A stretch of 64,000 nt of DNA, taken from contig JACPOK010000033.1 in the NCBI GenBank assembly GCA_016191525.1, forward strand, positions 434,001 to 498,000. Direction: 5' to 3'. The position numbers were made by a program, and so were the translations under genes. Below, piece by piece: positions 8,826 to 18,510 of this stretch (position 1 is the first letter of the stretch; each line of letters begins with the position of its first letter). The notes under the pieces were generated by a model that was not told the DNA's origin, ran no database searches, and was given only the letters and a program-made list of their open reading frames with translations. The DNA is from Burkholderiales bacterium. Its GTDB lineage: Bacteria > Pseudomonadota > Gammaproteobacteria > Burkholderiales > Burkholderiaceae_C.

Positions 8826-9563
8826 ATGATCGAAAAGCACCTGGACATCCCCACCGCCGACGGCGCCATGAACAGCTTTGTGGTCTACCCCGACGAGGGC
8901 GGGCCGCACCCGGTGGCGCTGTTCTACATGGACGCGCCGGGCAAGCGCGAAGAGCTGCACGACATGGCGCGCCGCCTGGCCGCCACGGGCTATTACGTGG
9001 TGCTGCCCAACCTGTACTACCGCCGCAGCCGCGATTTCTGGCTGAAGGAGCGCAACGAGGCGGGCATGGCCGAGATGTTCGGCCACATGCGCGCGCTGGA
9101 TAACGCCATGGTGGTACGGGACACCGCCGCCCTGCTGAAATTTGTGGATGCGCAGCCCGAGGCCAATGCCAAGCGCATTGGCGCGGTGGGCTACTGCATG
9201 AGCGGGCCCTTTGTGGTGTGCGCAGCCCACGCCTACCCGGACCGCATCCATGCCATCGCCGGCTTCCACCCCGCCAACATGGTGACCGAGGACCCAGACT
9301 CGCCGCACAAGCTGATGCCCGGTATCCAGTGCGAGGCGTATTACGGCTGCGCCGAGATCGACAAGTGGTGCCCGCCGAAAGATGTGGAGGTGATGCGCGC
9401 CGCGCTGGAGCAGAACAAGGCGCCGCACCGGCTGGAGATGTACATGGGCGTGGAGCACGGCTTTACCTTTCCGCTGCGCGCGGGCATCTACAACCAGCCG
9501 GCCGCCGAGCGGCACTGGGAAAGGCTGCTGGCGCTGTTCCGCCGCACGCTGGGCCCGGCGTGA
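8826..9563 (+). CDS. Dienelactone hydrolase family protein
   Basis: IGAVGYCMSGPFVV nucleophile elbow; MGVEHGFTFP. Confidence 0.88.
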   Translation: MIEKHLDIPTADGAMNSFVVYPDEGGPHPVALFYMDAPGKREELHDMARRLAATGYYVVLPNLYYRRSRDFWLKERNEAGMAEMFGHMRALDNAMVVRDTAALLKFVDAQPEANAKRIGAVGYCMSGPFVVCAAHAYPDRIHAIAGFHPANMVTEDPDSPHKLMPGIQCEAYYGCAEIDKWCPPKDVEVMRAALEQNKAPHRLEMYMGVEHGFTFPLRAGIYNQPAAERHWERLLALFRRTLGPA

Positions 9564-9982
9564 ACCCCGGCCTGGGCGCCTGGCTGGTGGCGGCCGGCGC
9601 GGGCGTGGTGCTGGTGCTGGGGTCCTTGCACCTGCTGTACACCTTTCGCGGCCCGGCATTCGACCCGCGCGACGCGGCGCTCAAGCTGCGCATGCAGGAG
9701 GTGTCGCCCGTGATCAGCCGCGACACGACGATGTGGAAGGCCTGGATCAGTTTCAACGCCACGCATTCGCTGGGCGCCATGCTGTTCGGCCTGGTCTATG
9801 GGTATCTCGCGCTGGCGCAAAGCGCGGTGCTGTTCCAGTCGTGGTTTTTGCTGGCCGTGGGCGGGCTGATGCTGGCCAGCTTTGTGGCGCTGGGCAGCCG
9901 CTACTGGTTCAGCATTCCGTTTCGCGGCTCGGCGCTGGCGGCGGTGCTGTACTTTGCGGGCGTGGCGCTGCGCTTCGCCTGA
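9560..9982 (+). CDS. Small integral membrane protein
   Basis: GTG start overlapping upstream stop by 4 bp; four hydrophobic segments. Confidence 0.65.
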   Translation: MNPGLGAWLVAAGAGVVLVLGSLHLLYTFRGPAFDPRDAALKLRMQEVSPVISRDTTMWKAWISFNATHSLGAMLFGLVYGYLALAQSAVLFQSWFLLAVGGLMLASFVALGSRYWFSIPFRGSALAAVLYFAGVALRFA

Positions 9983-10009
9983 AGCCGGGGGGAGTGTTAG
10001 CGCTTATTT

Positions 10010-10030
10010 GCGATATATTGACTTTATCGC
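10010..10030. promoter_or_regulatory. Candidate HipB operator
   Basis: Dyad GCGATA-N9-TATCGC in AT-rich region ~45 bp upstream of hipB-like start. Confidence 0.5.
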
Positions 10031-10076
10031 TTTTTAGAAATAATATGCAAATATCACTTTAAGGTGGTAATTTGCC

Positions 10077-10367
10077 ATGAGCGCGCTTCAGACTTTTCCC
10101 GTCCAGACGCCGGCCCAGTTGTCGGTGCACATCAAATCGCTGCGCAAGGCACGTGGCCTGACGCAAGCCGCGCTGGGCCAGCGCATCGGCGTCAAGCAGG
10201 TTCGCGTGGCCGCCATCGAAAACGATCCAGGTTCCGTCAGCCTTGACCAGCTGATGCAGGTGCTGCATGCATTGGACGCGCGGCTCCTGCTGGCCGATAC
10301 CACCCGCTACGCGCTGCCTGCGCCCTCTTCCCCACCGCCGGCGCAAAGCCCATCGGCCGACTGGTAG
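10077..10367 (+). CDS. hipB: HTH antitoxin, HipB-like
   Basis: XRE-type HTH IKSLRKARGLTQAALGQRIGVKQVRVAAIENDPGSVSLDQLMQVLHAL followed by HipA. Confidence 0.85.
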   Translation: MSALQTFPVQTPAQLSVHIKSLRKARGLTQAALGQRIGVKQVRVAAIENDPGSVSLDQLMQVLHALDARLLLADTTRYALPAPSSPPPAQSPSADW

Positions 10368-10373
10368 CCCGCG

Positions 10374-11711
10374 ATGGCATTCCCCGACCTGGCAGTCTGG
10401 ATGAACGGGCAGCGCGTGGGCACCTGGTTCTGGACACGCACGGGCACCGCCGGCTTCCGGTACGACGCGGGCTGGGCCGCATCGGCCAGCGGCCGCGCCC
10501 TTTCGGTTTCGCTGCCCATCCCCGCCGCCGGGGGCGACGTCATGGGAGCGGCGGTGGAAAACTACTTCGACAACCTGCTGCCCGACAGTACGCGCATTCG
10601 CGAAAGATTGCGCCGGCGCTTCGCTGCGCCTTCCACGCGCGCGGCCGACCTGCTGGCCGCCATCGGGCGCGATTGCGTTGGTGCCGTGCAGTTACTGCCT
10701 GATGGCGCGCAGGCCGCGCCGCACGACGTGCTCGAAAGCGAGCCGCTGTCTGATGCGCAAGTAGAGGCCTTGCTCAGGGACGTCACGGGCGACGGCACCG
10801 AAGCAGATTCATTGCTGGCCGATTTCCGCATCTCCATCGCCGGTGCGCAGGAAAAAACCGCGCTGCTTCGCGTGGGCAACCGCTGGCACCTGCCCCATGG
10901 CGCCACGCCCACCACGCACATTTTCAAGCTGCCGCTGGGGCTGGTAGGCAACATGCGCGCCGACATGACGCATTCGGTCGAGAACGAATGGCTTAGCCAC
11001 ACCCTGCTGCGCACGCTGGGCTTTGAAGTGGCGGGTACCGAGATGGGCCTGTTCGGCAAGCAGAAAGTGCTGATCGTCGAGCGCTTTGACAGGCGCTGGG
11101 TGGATGGCGGGCGCTGGATAGCGCGGCTGCCGCAGGAAGATTTCTGCCAGGCCACAGGCACGCCCGGGGACCTCAAGTATGAAAGCGATGGCGGGCCGGG
11201 CATACGCGCCTGCCTGGCCCTGCTGGCCGGCAGCAACCAGGCCCGCGCCGACAGCCTGCGCTTCGTGCTGGCGCAACTGGCATTCTGGTTGATGGCGGCC
11301 ATCGACGGCCACGCCAAGAACTTCTCCATCTTCCTGGAGCGCGGCGGCGGTTACCGGCTGACGCCGCTTTACGACGTGCTCTCGGCCTGGCCCATCATCG
11401 GCAACAGCGCCAGCCAGCTCAGCCCGCGCCGGGCGAAGCTGGCGATGGCCTTGCGCAGCAATTCCAAGTTCGGCGGCAAGAACGCCCACTACCACCTGCA
11501 CGAAATCCACACCCGCCACTGGCAGGCCCTGGCACTGCAAAGCGGCGTGCCAGATGCGTTCGATGAGATGGTGGGCCTGGTGCTGCGCGTGCCGCTGGCG
11601 CTGGAAGAGGTGCAGGCCCAACTGCCCAAGGGCTTTCCGCCCGCGGTATTCAACGCCATCCGGCGCGGCATGCTGGCGCAGGCGGAGCGCTTCGTTTCCG
11701 AGCTTCCCTAG
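10374..11711 (+). CDS. hipA: HipA-family Ser/Thr kinase toxin
   Basis: HipA N-terminal domain; AQEKTALL, LPHGATPTTHIFKLP, AAIDGHAKNFSIF catalytic loop, LTPLYDVLS. Confidence 0.92.
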   Translation: MAFPDLAVWMNGQRVGTWFWTRTGTAGFRYDAGWAASASGRALSVSLPIPAAGGDVMGAAVENYFDNLLPDSTRIRERLRRRFAAPSTRAADLLAAIGRDCVGAVQLLPDGAQAAPHDVLESEPLSDAQVEALLRDVTGDGTEADSLLADFRISIAGAQEKTALLRVGNRWHLPHGATPTTHIFKLPLGLVGNMRADMTHSVENEWLSHTLLRTLGFEVAGTEMGLFGKQKVLIVERFDRRWVDGGRWIARLPQEDFCQATGTPGDLKYESDGGPGIRACLALLAGSNQARADSLRFVLAQLAFWLMAAIDGHAKNFSIFLERGGGYRLTPLYDVLSAWPIIGNSASQLSPRRAKLAMALRSNSKFGGKNAHYHLHEIHTRHWQALALQSGVPDAFDEMVGLVLRVPLALEEVQAQLPKGFPPAVFNAIRRGMLAQAERFVSELP

Positions 11712-11807
11712 CTTCGGGCTGGTGCGGCCGCGCACCGGCTTCGTGCGTTTTGTACACAATGCTGCGCTGCGATTGCGTACAAAGCTGGCACGGCCTATGC
11801 ATTCACG

Positions 11808-12839
11808 GTGGCGATGGACGCTGCCCCATCGCTTGCTCCCGCCGCCGTTGAACTGGTCTCGCTAACCAAGCGTTTCGCGCAGGGCGCGCCCGCCGTCGAC
11901 AACATCAACCTGCGCATTGCCAGCGGCAGCTACTGCTGTTTGCTGGGCCCCTCGGGCTGCGGCAAAAGCACCACGCTGCGCATGATCGCGGGCCACGAAA
12001 GCGTGACCAGCGGCGACATCCTTCTTGAAAACCGCAACATCACCCAGCTGCCCGCAGCCGCGCGCGGCACGGCCATGATGTTCCAGAGCTTCGCGCTGTT
12101 CCCGCACTTGAGTGCGCTGGACAACGTGGCCTTCAGCCTCAAGATGAAGGGCATGCCCAAGGTCGAGCGGCAGATCCAGGCCGCCAATTTGCTTGACCGC
12201 GTGGCCATGGGACACCTGGCGCAACGCAAGCCGGGCGAGCTGTCGGGCGGGCAGCAGCAGCGCGTCGCGCTGGCGCGGGCATTGATTACCCAGCCGCGCG
12301 TGTTGCTGCTGGACGAACCGCTTTCGGCACTCGACCCCTTCCTGCGCATACAGATGCGCGCCGAGCTGCGCCGCTGGCAGAAGGAACTGGGTCTGACCTT
12401 CATCCACGTCACGCACTCGCAGGAAGAAGCGATGGCGCTGGCCGACACCATGGTGGTGATGAACCACGGCCTGATCGAGCAGGTCGGCTCGCCCCACGAG
12501 ATATACAACGCGCCGGCCACCGAGTTCATCGCGCGCTTCATGGGCGGCCACAACGTGATCGATACCGGCAACGGCAAGATCGCCGTTCGCAACGACCACA
12601 TGCTGATCGCGCCCTCCGAGCCCACGGCCTGGGCGAGCGGCATCGCCGGCATGGGCGCCACCATCACAGATGTGGAGTACCAGGGCACCTATGTGCTGCT
12701 GGGGCTGGACGCGCAAACCGCCACCGGGCCCACGGGTGTGTCGGTGATGCTGCCCGAAGCCACCTTTGCGCAGCGGCCGTATGCGCTGAATGAATCCGTT
12801 CACCTTTCATGGCACGCAGCGCATGCGCTGCGCGCTTGA
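11808..12839 (+). CDS. ABC transporter ATP-binding protein (spermidine/putrescine type)
   Basis: LLGPSGCGKSTTLRMIAG, LSGGQQQRVALARAL, LLLDEPLSALD. Confidence 0.93.
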   Translation: MAMDAAPSLAPAAVELVSLTKRFAQGAPAVDNINLRIASGSYCCLLGPSGCGKSTTLRMIAGHESVTSGDILLENRNITQLPAAARGTAMMFQSFALFPHLSALDNVAFSLKMKGMPKVERQIQAANLLDRVAMGHLAQRKPGELSGGQQQRVALARALITQPRVLLLDEPLSALDPFLRIQMRAELRRWQKELGLTFIHVTHSQEEAMALADTMVVMNHGLIEQVGSPHEIYNAPATEFIARFMGGHNVIDTGNGKIAVRNDHMLIAPSEPTAWASGIAGMGATITDVEYQGTYVLLGLDAQTATGPTGVSVMLPEATFAQRPYALNESVHLSWHAAHALRA

Positions 12840-12868
12840 CGTTCAATTTTTTCACCAAGGAGCCCACC

Positions 12869-14137
12869 ATGTCCGACGACACCAATGATTTGCAACCCGG
12901 CCTGCAACGCCGTACCGTGCTCACGGGCATGGCCGGCATCCTGGCCACCGGCATGGCGCCGGCCATCGGCCAGGAAAAGATCGTCCTGCGCTACCTGGGC
13001 ACGGCAGTGAACCAGGACAAGGCCATCGGCGAGAAGTTCAAGGCCGACACCGGCATCGAAATCCAGTACGTGGCCGTGACCACCGACGACGTGACCAAGC
13101 GCGCCGTCACCGCGCCCAACAGCTTTGACCTGATCGACACCGAGTACTTCTCGCTCAAGAAGATCGTGCCCACCGGCAACCTGAAGGGCATCGACACCAA
13201 GAAGATCAAGAACGCCGACAAGATCACTTCGCTTTTCACCACCGGCACCGTCGCGGGCAAGAAGGTTGGCGACCAGGGCACCGCGCCCAAGAAGGTGATC
13301 TACCTGGAAAGCGAAAAGAGCAAGAAGTTCTCGGCCACGCCCACGCAGTACATGTCGCTCATTCCCACCGTGTACAACGCCGACACGCTGGGCATCCGGC
13401 CCGACCTGATCAAGCGCCCCATCTCCTCCTGGGCGGAGCTGCTGAACCCCGAGTTCAAGGGCAAGGCCGCTATCCTGAACATCCCCTCCATCGGCATCAT
13501 GGACGCGGCCATGGTGGTGGAAGCCAAGGGCATCTACAAGTACCCCGACAAGGGCAACATGACCAAGAAGGAGATCGACCTCACGATCGCCACCCTGATC
13601 GAAGCCAAGAAGGCCGGCCAGTTCCGCGCGCTGTGGAAAGACTTCAACGAGTCGGTCAACCTGATGGCTTCCGGCGAAGTGGTGATCCAGTCGATGTGGT
13701 CGCCGGCCGTCACGGCCGTGCGCACCAAGGGCATCGCCTGCAACTTCCAGCCGCTGAAGGAAGGCTATCGCGCCTGGGCGGCGGGCTTCGGCATTCCGGC
13801 CACGCTGTCGGGCAAGAAGCTGGACGGCGCTTATGAATTCATCAACTGGTTCCTGGACGGCTGGGCCGGTGCCTACCTGAACCGCCAGGGCTACTACAGC
13901 GCCGTGCTTGATACCGCCAAGGCCAAGATGGAAGCGTACGAGTGGGCCTACTGGATGGAAGGCAAGCCCGCCAGCCAGGACATCAAGAGCCCCAATGGAG
14001 ATGTTTTGGCGAAGACAGGCGCTGTGCGCGACGGCGGCAGCTACGAAGCGCGCATGGGCGGCATCGCCTGCTGGAACGCCATCATGGACGAGAACGAGTA
14101 CATGGTGAAGAAGTGGAACGAGTTCGTCGCTGCTTGA
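12869..14137 (+). CDS. ABC transporter extracellular solute-binding protein (polyamine-type)
   Basis: Twin-arginine-like leader RRTVLTGMAGILATGMAPAIG; position between ATPase and permeases. Confidence 0.88.
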   Translation: MSDDTNDLQPGLQRRTVLTGMAGILATGMAPAIGQEKIVLRYLGTAVNQDKAIGEKFKADTGIEIQYVAVTTDDVTKRAVTAPNSFDLIDTEYFSLKKIVPTGNLKGIDTKKIKNADKITSLFTTGTVAGKKVGDQGTAPKKVIYLESEKSKKFSATPTQYMSLIPTVYNADTLGIRPDLIKRPISSWAELLNPEFKGKAAILNIPSIGIMDAAMVVEAKGIYKYPDKGNMTKKEIDLTIATLIEAKKAGQFRALWKDFNESVNLMASGEVVIQSMWSPAVTAVRTKGIACNFQPLKEGYRAWAAGFGIPATLSGKKLDGAYEFINWFLDGWAGAYLNRQGYYSAVLDTAKAKMEAYEWAYWMEGKPASQDIKSPNGDVLAKTGAVRDGGSYEARMGGIACWNAIMDENEYMVKKWNEFVAA

Positions 14138-14148
14138 GCTGACGCAGC

Positions 14149-15048
14149 ATGAGCACCGCGTCCACCGCCCAGCAACGTACCGTGCCCGCCTGGTGGCAGG
14201 CCGGCCCGTTCGCGGCGGTGTTCTTGGTGTTCTTCCTGGTTCCGCTGGCGCTCACGCTGATGGTGAGCTTCTGGAACTTCAACGAATACGAGCTGCTGCC
14301 CGGCTTCACCTTCAAGAACTACTGGGCGATTTTTGAAGGCTGCGCCGGGCTGAACGAGCGCGGCGACCTGTGCGTGTCGCTGGCCACCTATCTTTCCACG
14401 CTGAAGTTCTGCTTTCTGGTGTGGGCCATCACGCTGGTGTTCGGTTTCGCGGTGGCGTATTTCCTGGCCTTCCACGTGCGCTCGCCGGGCGTGCAGACGG
14501 CGCTGTTCGTGCTGTGCACCGTGCCCTTCTGGACCAGCAACGTCATCCGCATGATCTCCTGGGTGCCGCTGCTGGGGCGCAACGGCCTGGTCAACGAGGT
14601 GCTGCAGGGCCTGCACCTGGTGGACAAGCCGGTGGAGTGGCTGCTGTTTTCCAATTTCTCGGTGGTGCTGGCCTTTGTGCACCTGTACACCATGTTCATG
14701 ATCGTGCCCATCTTCAACAGCATGATGCGCATCGACCGCTCGCTGCTGGAAGCGGCCAGCGATTCGGGCGCCTCGGGCTGGCAGACGCTATGGAACGTGA
14801 TCGTGCCGCTGTGCAAGACCGGCATCCTGATCGGCTCCATCTTCGTCATCACCATCGTCATGGGCGACTTCGTCACCATCGGCGTGATGGGCGGCCAGCA
14901 GATCGCCTCGGTCGGCAAGATCATCCAGGTGCAGACCTCTTACCTGCAGTTTCCGCTGGCCGCCGCCAACGCGGTGATCCTGCTGGCGGTGGTGCTGATG
15001 ATCATCTGGGGGCTGACGCGGCTGGTGGACATCAGGAAAGAGCTGTGA
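14149..15048 (+). CDS. ABC transporter permease (PotB-like)
   Basis: Multi-TM; SLLEAASDSGASGWQTLWNVIVPLCKTGI EAA-type loop. Confidence 0.9.
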   Translation: MSTASTAQQRTVPAWWQAGPFAAVFLVFFLVPLALTLMVSFWNFNEYELLPGFTFKNYWAIFEGCAGLNERGDLCVSLATYLSTLKFCFLVWAITLVFGFAVAYFLAFHVRSPGVQTALFVLCTVPFWTSNVIRMISWVPLLGRNGLVNEVLQGLHLVDKPVEWLLFSNFSVVLAFVHLYTMFMIVPIFNSMMRIDRSLLEAASDSGASGWQTLWNVIVPLCKTGILIGSIFVITIVMGDFVTIGVMGGQQIASVGKIIQVQTSYLQFPLAAANAVILLAVVLMIIWGLTRLVDIRKEL

Positions 15049-15917
15049 ACGAAAAGCGCGCTCCCGGTTTCTGGCCGCTGGCCTTTGTGTTCGGCCTGTT
15101 CGTGCTGTTCATGTACGGCCCCATGCTGACCATCTTCGTGCTGTCGTTCCAGGGCCCGGAAGGCGGGCTGACGTTTCCGCTGCGCGGCCTCTCGCTGCAC
15201 TGGTTCTACAAGCTGGCCGAGGGGCTGGGCACGGTGGACATTGGCGCGGCCTTCCGCCGTTCGCTGATGCTGGGCGCCGTGGTGATGGGTTTCACCGTGG
15301 TGTTGTCGGTGTTGGCAGGGCTGGCGTTCCGCAAGCGGCTCTCCGGTGGCAACACGCTGTTTTACGTGACGGTGGCCAGCCTGATCATGCCTTCCATCAT
15401 CGTCTCGCTGGGCATCGGCCTGCAGTTCCGCCTGATCGACACGGGCATCAAGGCCATGCTGCCCGAGAGCATGCTGGAGAACTACGGCACGGCGCTGGGC
15501 CTGCTGACTTCCGCGCTGGGCGCGCACCTGACGTGGACCCTGCCCTTTGGCCTGCTCATCATGTTCGCGGTGTTCAACCGCTTCAACCCGGCCTATGAAG
15601 AGGCGGCACGCGACCTGGGCGCCACGCCGTGGCAGGCCTTCCGCCACGTGGTGCTGCCGCTGATCGGCCCTTCGGTGGTGGGCATCGGCATGTTCGGCTT
15701 CACGCTCAGCTGGGACGAGATCGCCCGCACCTCGCAGGCCATCGGCGACGTCAATACGCTGCCGCTGGAGCTGCAGGGGCTGACCTCCACCGTGACCACG
15801 CCTTCCATCTACGCGCTGGGCACGGTAACCACCGTGGTCTCGTTCCTGGTGATGGGCGTGGCCGTGGGGCTGGCCACGTGGCTGGGCAAGCGGCAGAAGA
15901 AGGCGGCGGCGCAATGA
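15045..15917 (+). CDS. ABC transporter permease (PotC-like)
   Basis: GTG start overlaps preceding stop; EEAARDLGATPWQAFRHVVLPLIGPSVV EAA loop. Confidence 0.9.
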   Translation: MNEKRAPGFWPLAFVFGLFVLFMYGPMLTIFVLSFQGPEGGLTFPLRGLSLHWFYKLAEGLGTVDIGAAFRRSLMLGAVVMGFTVVLSVLAGLAFRKRLSGGNTLFYVTVASLIMPSIIVSLGIGLQFRLIDTGIKAMLPESMLENYGTALGLLTSALGAHLTWTLPFGLLIMFAVFNRFNPAYEEAARDLGATPWQAFRHVVLPLIGPSVVGIGMFGFTLSWDEIARTSQAIGDVNTLPLELQGLTSTVTTPSIYALGTVTTVVSFLVMGVAVGLATWLGKRQKKAAAQ

Positions 15918-16627
15918 GCGAAGCGGCGGCGCTGGCGCCCCTGACCGACAACGAGATGTACGAGCGAATGATCTCGGCCGTTCTTGACCACCGCCTGCTG
16001 CCCGGCACCAAGCTGGTGGAAGACAAGCTGGCCACCGCGTTCGGCGTGTCGCGCACCCGCATCCGGCCGGTGCTGCTGCGGCTTGCCAACGAGCAGGTGG
16101 TGACGCTCACGCCCAACCGCGGCGCGGCTGTGGCCCAGCCCAGCGAACAGGAGGCGCGCGAAGTGTTCGAGACGCGGCGGCTGATCGAGCCCACGCTGGT
16201 GGAGCTGTTCATCGCCCGCGCCGACAAGGCCGACATGCAGCACCTGAAACGCTGCACCGAAGACGAAGAGGCCGCGCGGCTGGCCGGCGACATGCGGCGC
16301 GCCATCCGCCTGTCGGGCGACTTTCATTTGCAGATAGCCGAACGGGCCGGCCACCAGACGCTGGGGCGCATCCTGCGCGAGCTGACTTCGCGCACCTCGC
16401 TCATCCTCATGACCTACAGCCCGGCCCACGCCAGCGAGCGCGACGAGGCCACCGCCTGCGGCTGCCGCGAGCACCGCACGCTGCTGGACGCCATCCGCCT
16501 GCGTGATGCGCCCGAGGCCGGGCGCCGCATGCGTGAGCACCTGACGCGGCTGGAGTCGCAGCTGCGCTTCGTCTCGGCCGAAGATGCGTCGCCCGACCTG
16601 GCGCAGCTGTTCGGGCCGGCCGGCTGA
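15914..16627 (+). CDS. GntR family transcriptional regulator (FCD/FadR type)
   Basis: ILDHRLLPGTKLVEDKLATAFGVSRTRIRPVLLRLANEQVV-type wHTH; 4-bp overlap with permease. Confidence 0.9.
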   Translation: MSEAAALAPLTDNEMYERMISAVLDHRLLPGTKLVEDKLATAFGVSRTRIRPVLLRLANEQVVTLTPNRGAAVAQPSEQEAREVFETRRLIEPTLVELFIARADKADMQHLKRCTEDEEAARLAGDMRRAIRLSGDFHLQIAERAGHQTLGRILRELTSRTSLILMTYSPAHASERDEATACGCREHRTLLDAIRLRDAPEAGRRMREHLTRLESQLRFVSAEDASPDLAQLFGPAG

Positions 16628-16643
16628 AGCAAGGGCGCAGGCG

Positions 16644-17291
16644 ATGCGCGAACTGCTGGTCATCAACCCCAATACTTCGGTGTCGGTCAGCGAGTTGCTG
16701 CAAAGGCATGTGCAGGCGGAGGTGGGCTCGCGGATGCATGTGCGCACCGTAACGGCCCGCTTCGGCGCACCCTATATCGCGGACGAAGAAAGCTACGCCG
16801 TCGCCGCCGATGCCACGCTGGACGCCTGGGAACGAATGCGTCATCCCCGCGATCCCCACGCCATCCTCATCGGCTGCTTCGGCGACCCCGGCCTGCTGGC
16901 CCTGCGCGAGCGAAGCGCAGTGCCTGTCACCGGCCTGGCCGAAGCCGCCTTCGTCGAGGCCGCGCGGTACGGCCGCTTTGCCATCGTCACCGGCGGTGAG
17001 CGCTGGGGCCCCATCCTGCAACGGCTGGCGCAGGCCCTGGGCCATGCGCAATCGCTGGCGGGCATCCACACCGTGGCACCCACCGGCGCCGAACTGGCGG
17101 CCGACCCTGTGTCCGCGCACGCACTGCTTGCGCAGGCCTGCCGCGATGCAGTGAGCCAATGGGGCGCGCAGGCCGTGATCGTGGGAGGCGCCGGGCTGGC
17201 CGGCATGGCGGCTCAGCTGCAACCAGGCATGGCGGTGCCATTGATCGACAGCGTGCTGGCCGGCGCACGGTGGGCCGTTAAAACCGCTTGA
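16644..17291 (+). CDS. Aspartate/glutamate/hydantoin racemase family protein
   Basis: LLVINPNTSVSVSELL ... AILIGCFGDPGL ... AVIVGGAGLAGMA. Confidence 0.88.
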   Translation: MRELLVINPNTSVSVSELLQRHVQAEVGSRMHVRTVTARFGAPYIADEESYAVAADATLDAWERMRHPRDPHAILIGCFGDPGLLALRERSAVPVTGLAEAAFVEAARYGRFAIVTGGERWGPILQRLAQALGHAQSLAGIHTVAPTGAELAADPVSAHALLAQACRDAVSQWGAQAVIVGGAGLAGMAAQLQPGMAVPLIDSVLAGARWAVKTA

Positions 17292-17304
17292 CCGGAGTAA
17301 TGCT

Positions 17305-17321
17305 CTGGAGTGATACTCCAG
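17305..17321. promoter_or_regulatory. Candidate TetR operator
   Basis: Perfect dyad CTGGAGT-GAT-ACTCCAG immediately upstream of the TetR-family ATG. Confidence 0.6.
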
Positions 17322-17324
17322 TCC

Positions 17325-17900
17325 ATGGACCCCACACCCACCCGCGTGAAGCTGCTTGAGGCAGCCGGGCAGGTATTCCTGGAGCACGGCTTCAGCGCCG
17401 CCTCGATGGACATGGTGCGCCAGCAGGCGGGCGTGTCCAACGGCAGCCTGTACCACCACTACCCCACCAAGGCGCTGCTGGCCGACGCGCTTTACGCGCA
17501 CACGCTGCGCGACTTCCATGCGGCGCTGCTGGTGCCCACCACCGGCCGTGCCTCGGCGCAGTCGGGTGTGAAGGGAATGATCCGCAATTACGTGCGCTGG
17601 GTGGAGCAGCACCCCACCCGCGCGCGCCTGCTGCACCAGCTGCGCCGCAGCGGCGACGCGGGCGGCGGCGCCGAGATGGATGCGGCCAATGCCGATGCCT
17701 TCGGCGCGCTGGCCGTGTGGATTGAAGAAAAAGTGGCGGCCGGCGAAATGCGCGCCATGCCCTTTGCGGTGTGGATGGCGCTGGTGTTCGCGCCCGCCAT
17801 CTCCCTCACCCAGCACTGGGCCGCCCAGCCGCAGCCCGCCGTTGCGTCCAGGGTGCGGCTGGCGCTGGAGCATGGCGCGTGGATGGCGGTCGCAGCATGA
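17325..17900 (+). CDS. TetR family transcriptional regulator
   Basis: LLEAAGQVFLEHGFSAASMDMVRQQAGVSNGSLYHHYPTKALL. Confidence 0.9.
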   Translation: MDPTPTRVKLLEAAGQVFLEHGFSAASMDMVRQQAGVSNGSLYHHYPTKALLADALYAHTLRDFHAALLVPTTGRASAQSGVKGMIRNYVRWVEQHPTRARLLHQLRRSGDAGGGAEMDAANADAFGALAVWIEEKVAAGEMRAMPFAVWMALVFAPAISLTQHWAAQPQPAVASRVRLALEHGAWMAVAA

Positions 17901-17908
17901 CCGTTCCC

Positions 17909-17962
17909 GTCATCCCGGGCTCGACCCGGGATCCATGGATTCCGGCTCGAGGCCGGAATGAC
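17909..17962. repeat. REP-like palindromic repeat pair
   Basis: GTCATCCCGGGCTCGACCCGGGATCC + ATTCCGGCTCGAGGCCGGAATGAC. Confidence 0.8.
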
Positions 17963-17982
17963 ACCCCTTCTTTGGAGTTTTC

Positions 17983-18510
17983 ATGAACGTCGTCAATGTT
18001 CACCAGCGGCTGCTTTACGCCACGCCCGAGCGCGTGGGCGCGCTGCTCGATTCACTCGCGTCACCCGCCGATGCGCTCTGGCCCGGCCGCACCTGGCCGC
18101 GCATGAAGTTCGACCGTCCGTTGGGCGTAGGCGCCGCCGGCGGGCACGGGCCGATCCGGTACGTCGTCCAGGCGTACGCGCCGGGCCAGTCGGTGCGCTT
18201 CCGCTTCACGGCGCCGCGCGGCTTCGAGGGTTGGCACGGCTTCGAAGTGCTGGATGCAACCCGCGCGCACTGCGTGCTGGAACACCGAATCGAAATGCAG
18301 GCGCGCGGCGCCGCGCTGCTCAGTTGGCCGCTGGCGATTTGCCACCTGCACGACGCCTGCGTGGAAGACGCCCTGTCGCAGGCCCAGGCAGCGCTGGGCA
18401 ACACGCCAAAGCCCGTGCCGTGGCCGCTGCGCGTGCGCTTGCTTCATTGGCTTGCCTCGCGCGGCGTGCGCCCGCGCACACCACCGGCCAGGAGCAGCCA
18501 TGCCCGCTGA
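17983..18510 (+). CDS. SRPBCC-like domain protein
   Basis: MNVVNVHQRLLYATPERVGALLDSLA...VRFRFTAPRGFEGWHGFEVL; fold inferred. Confidence 0.6.
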   Translation: MNVVNVHQRLLYATPERVGALLDSLASPADALWPGRTWPRMKFDRPLGVGAAGGHGPIRYVVQAYAPGQSVRFRFTAPRGFEGWHGFEVLDATRAHCVLEHRIEMQARGAALLSWPLAICHLHDACVEDALSQAQAALGNTPKPVPWPLRVRLLHWLASRGVRPRTPPARSSHAR

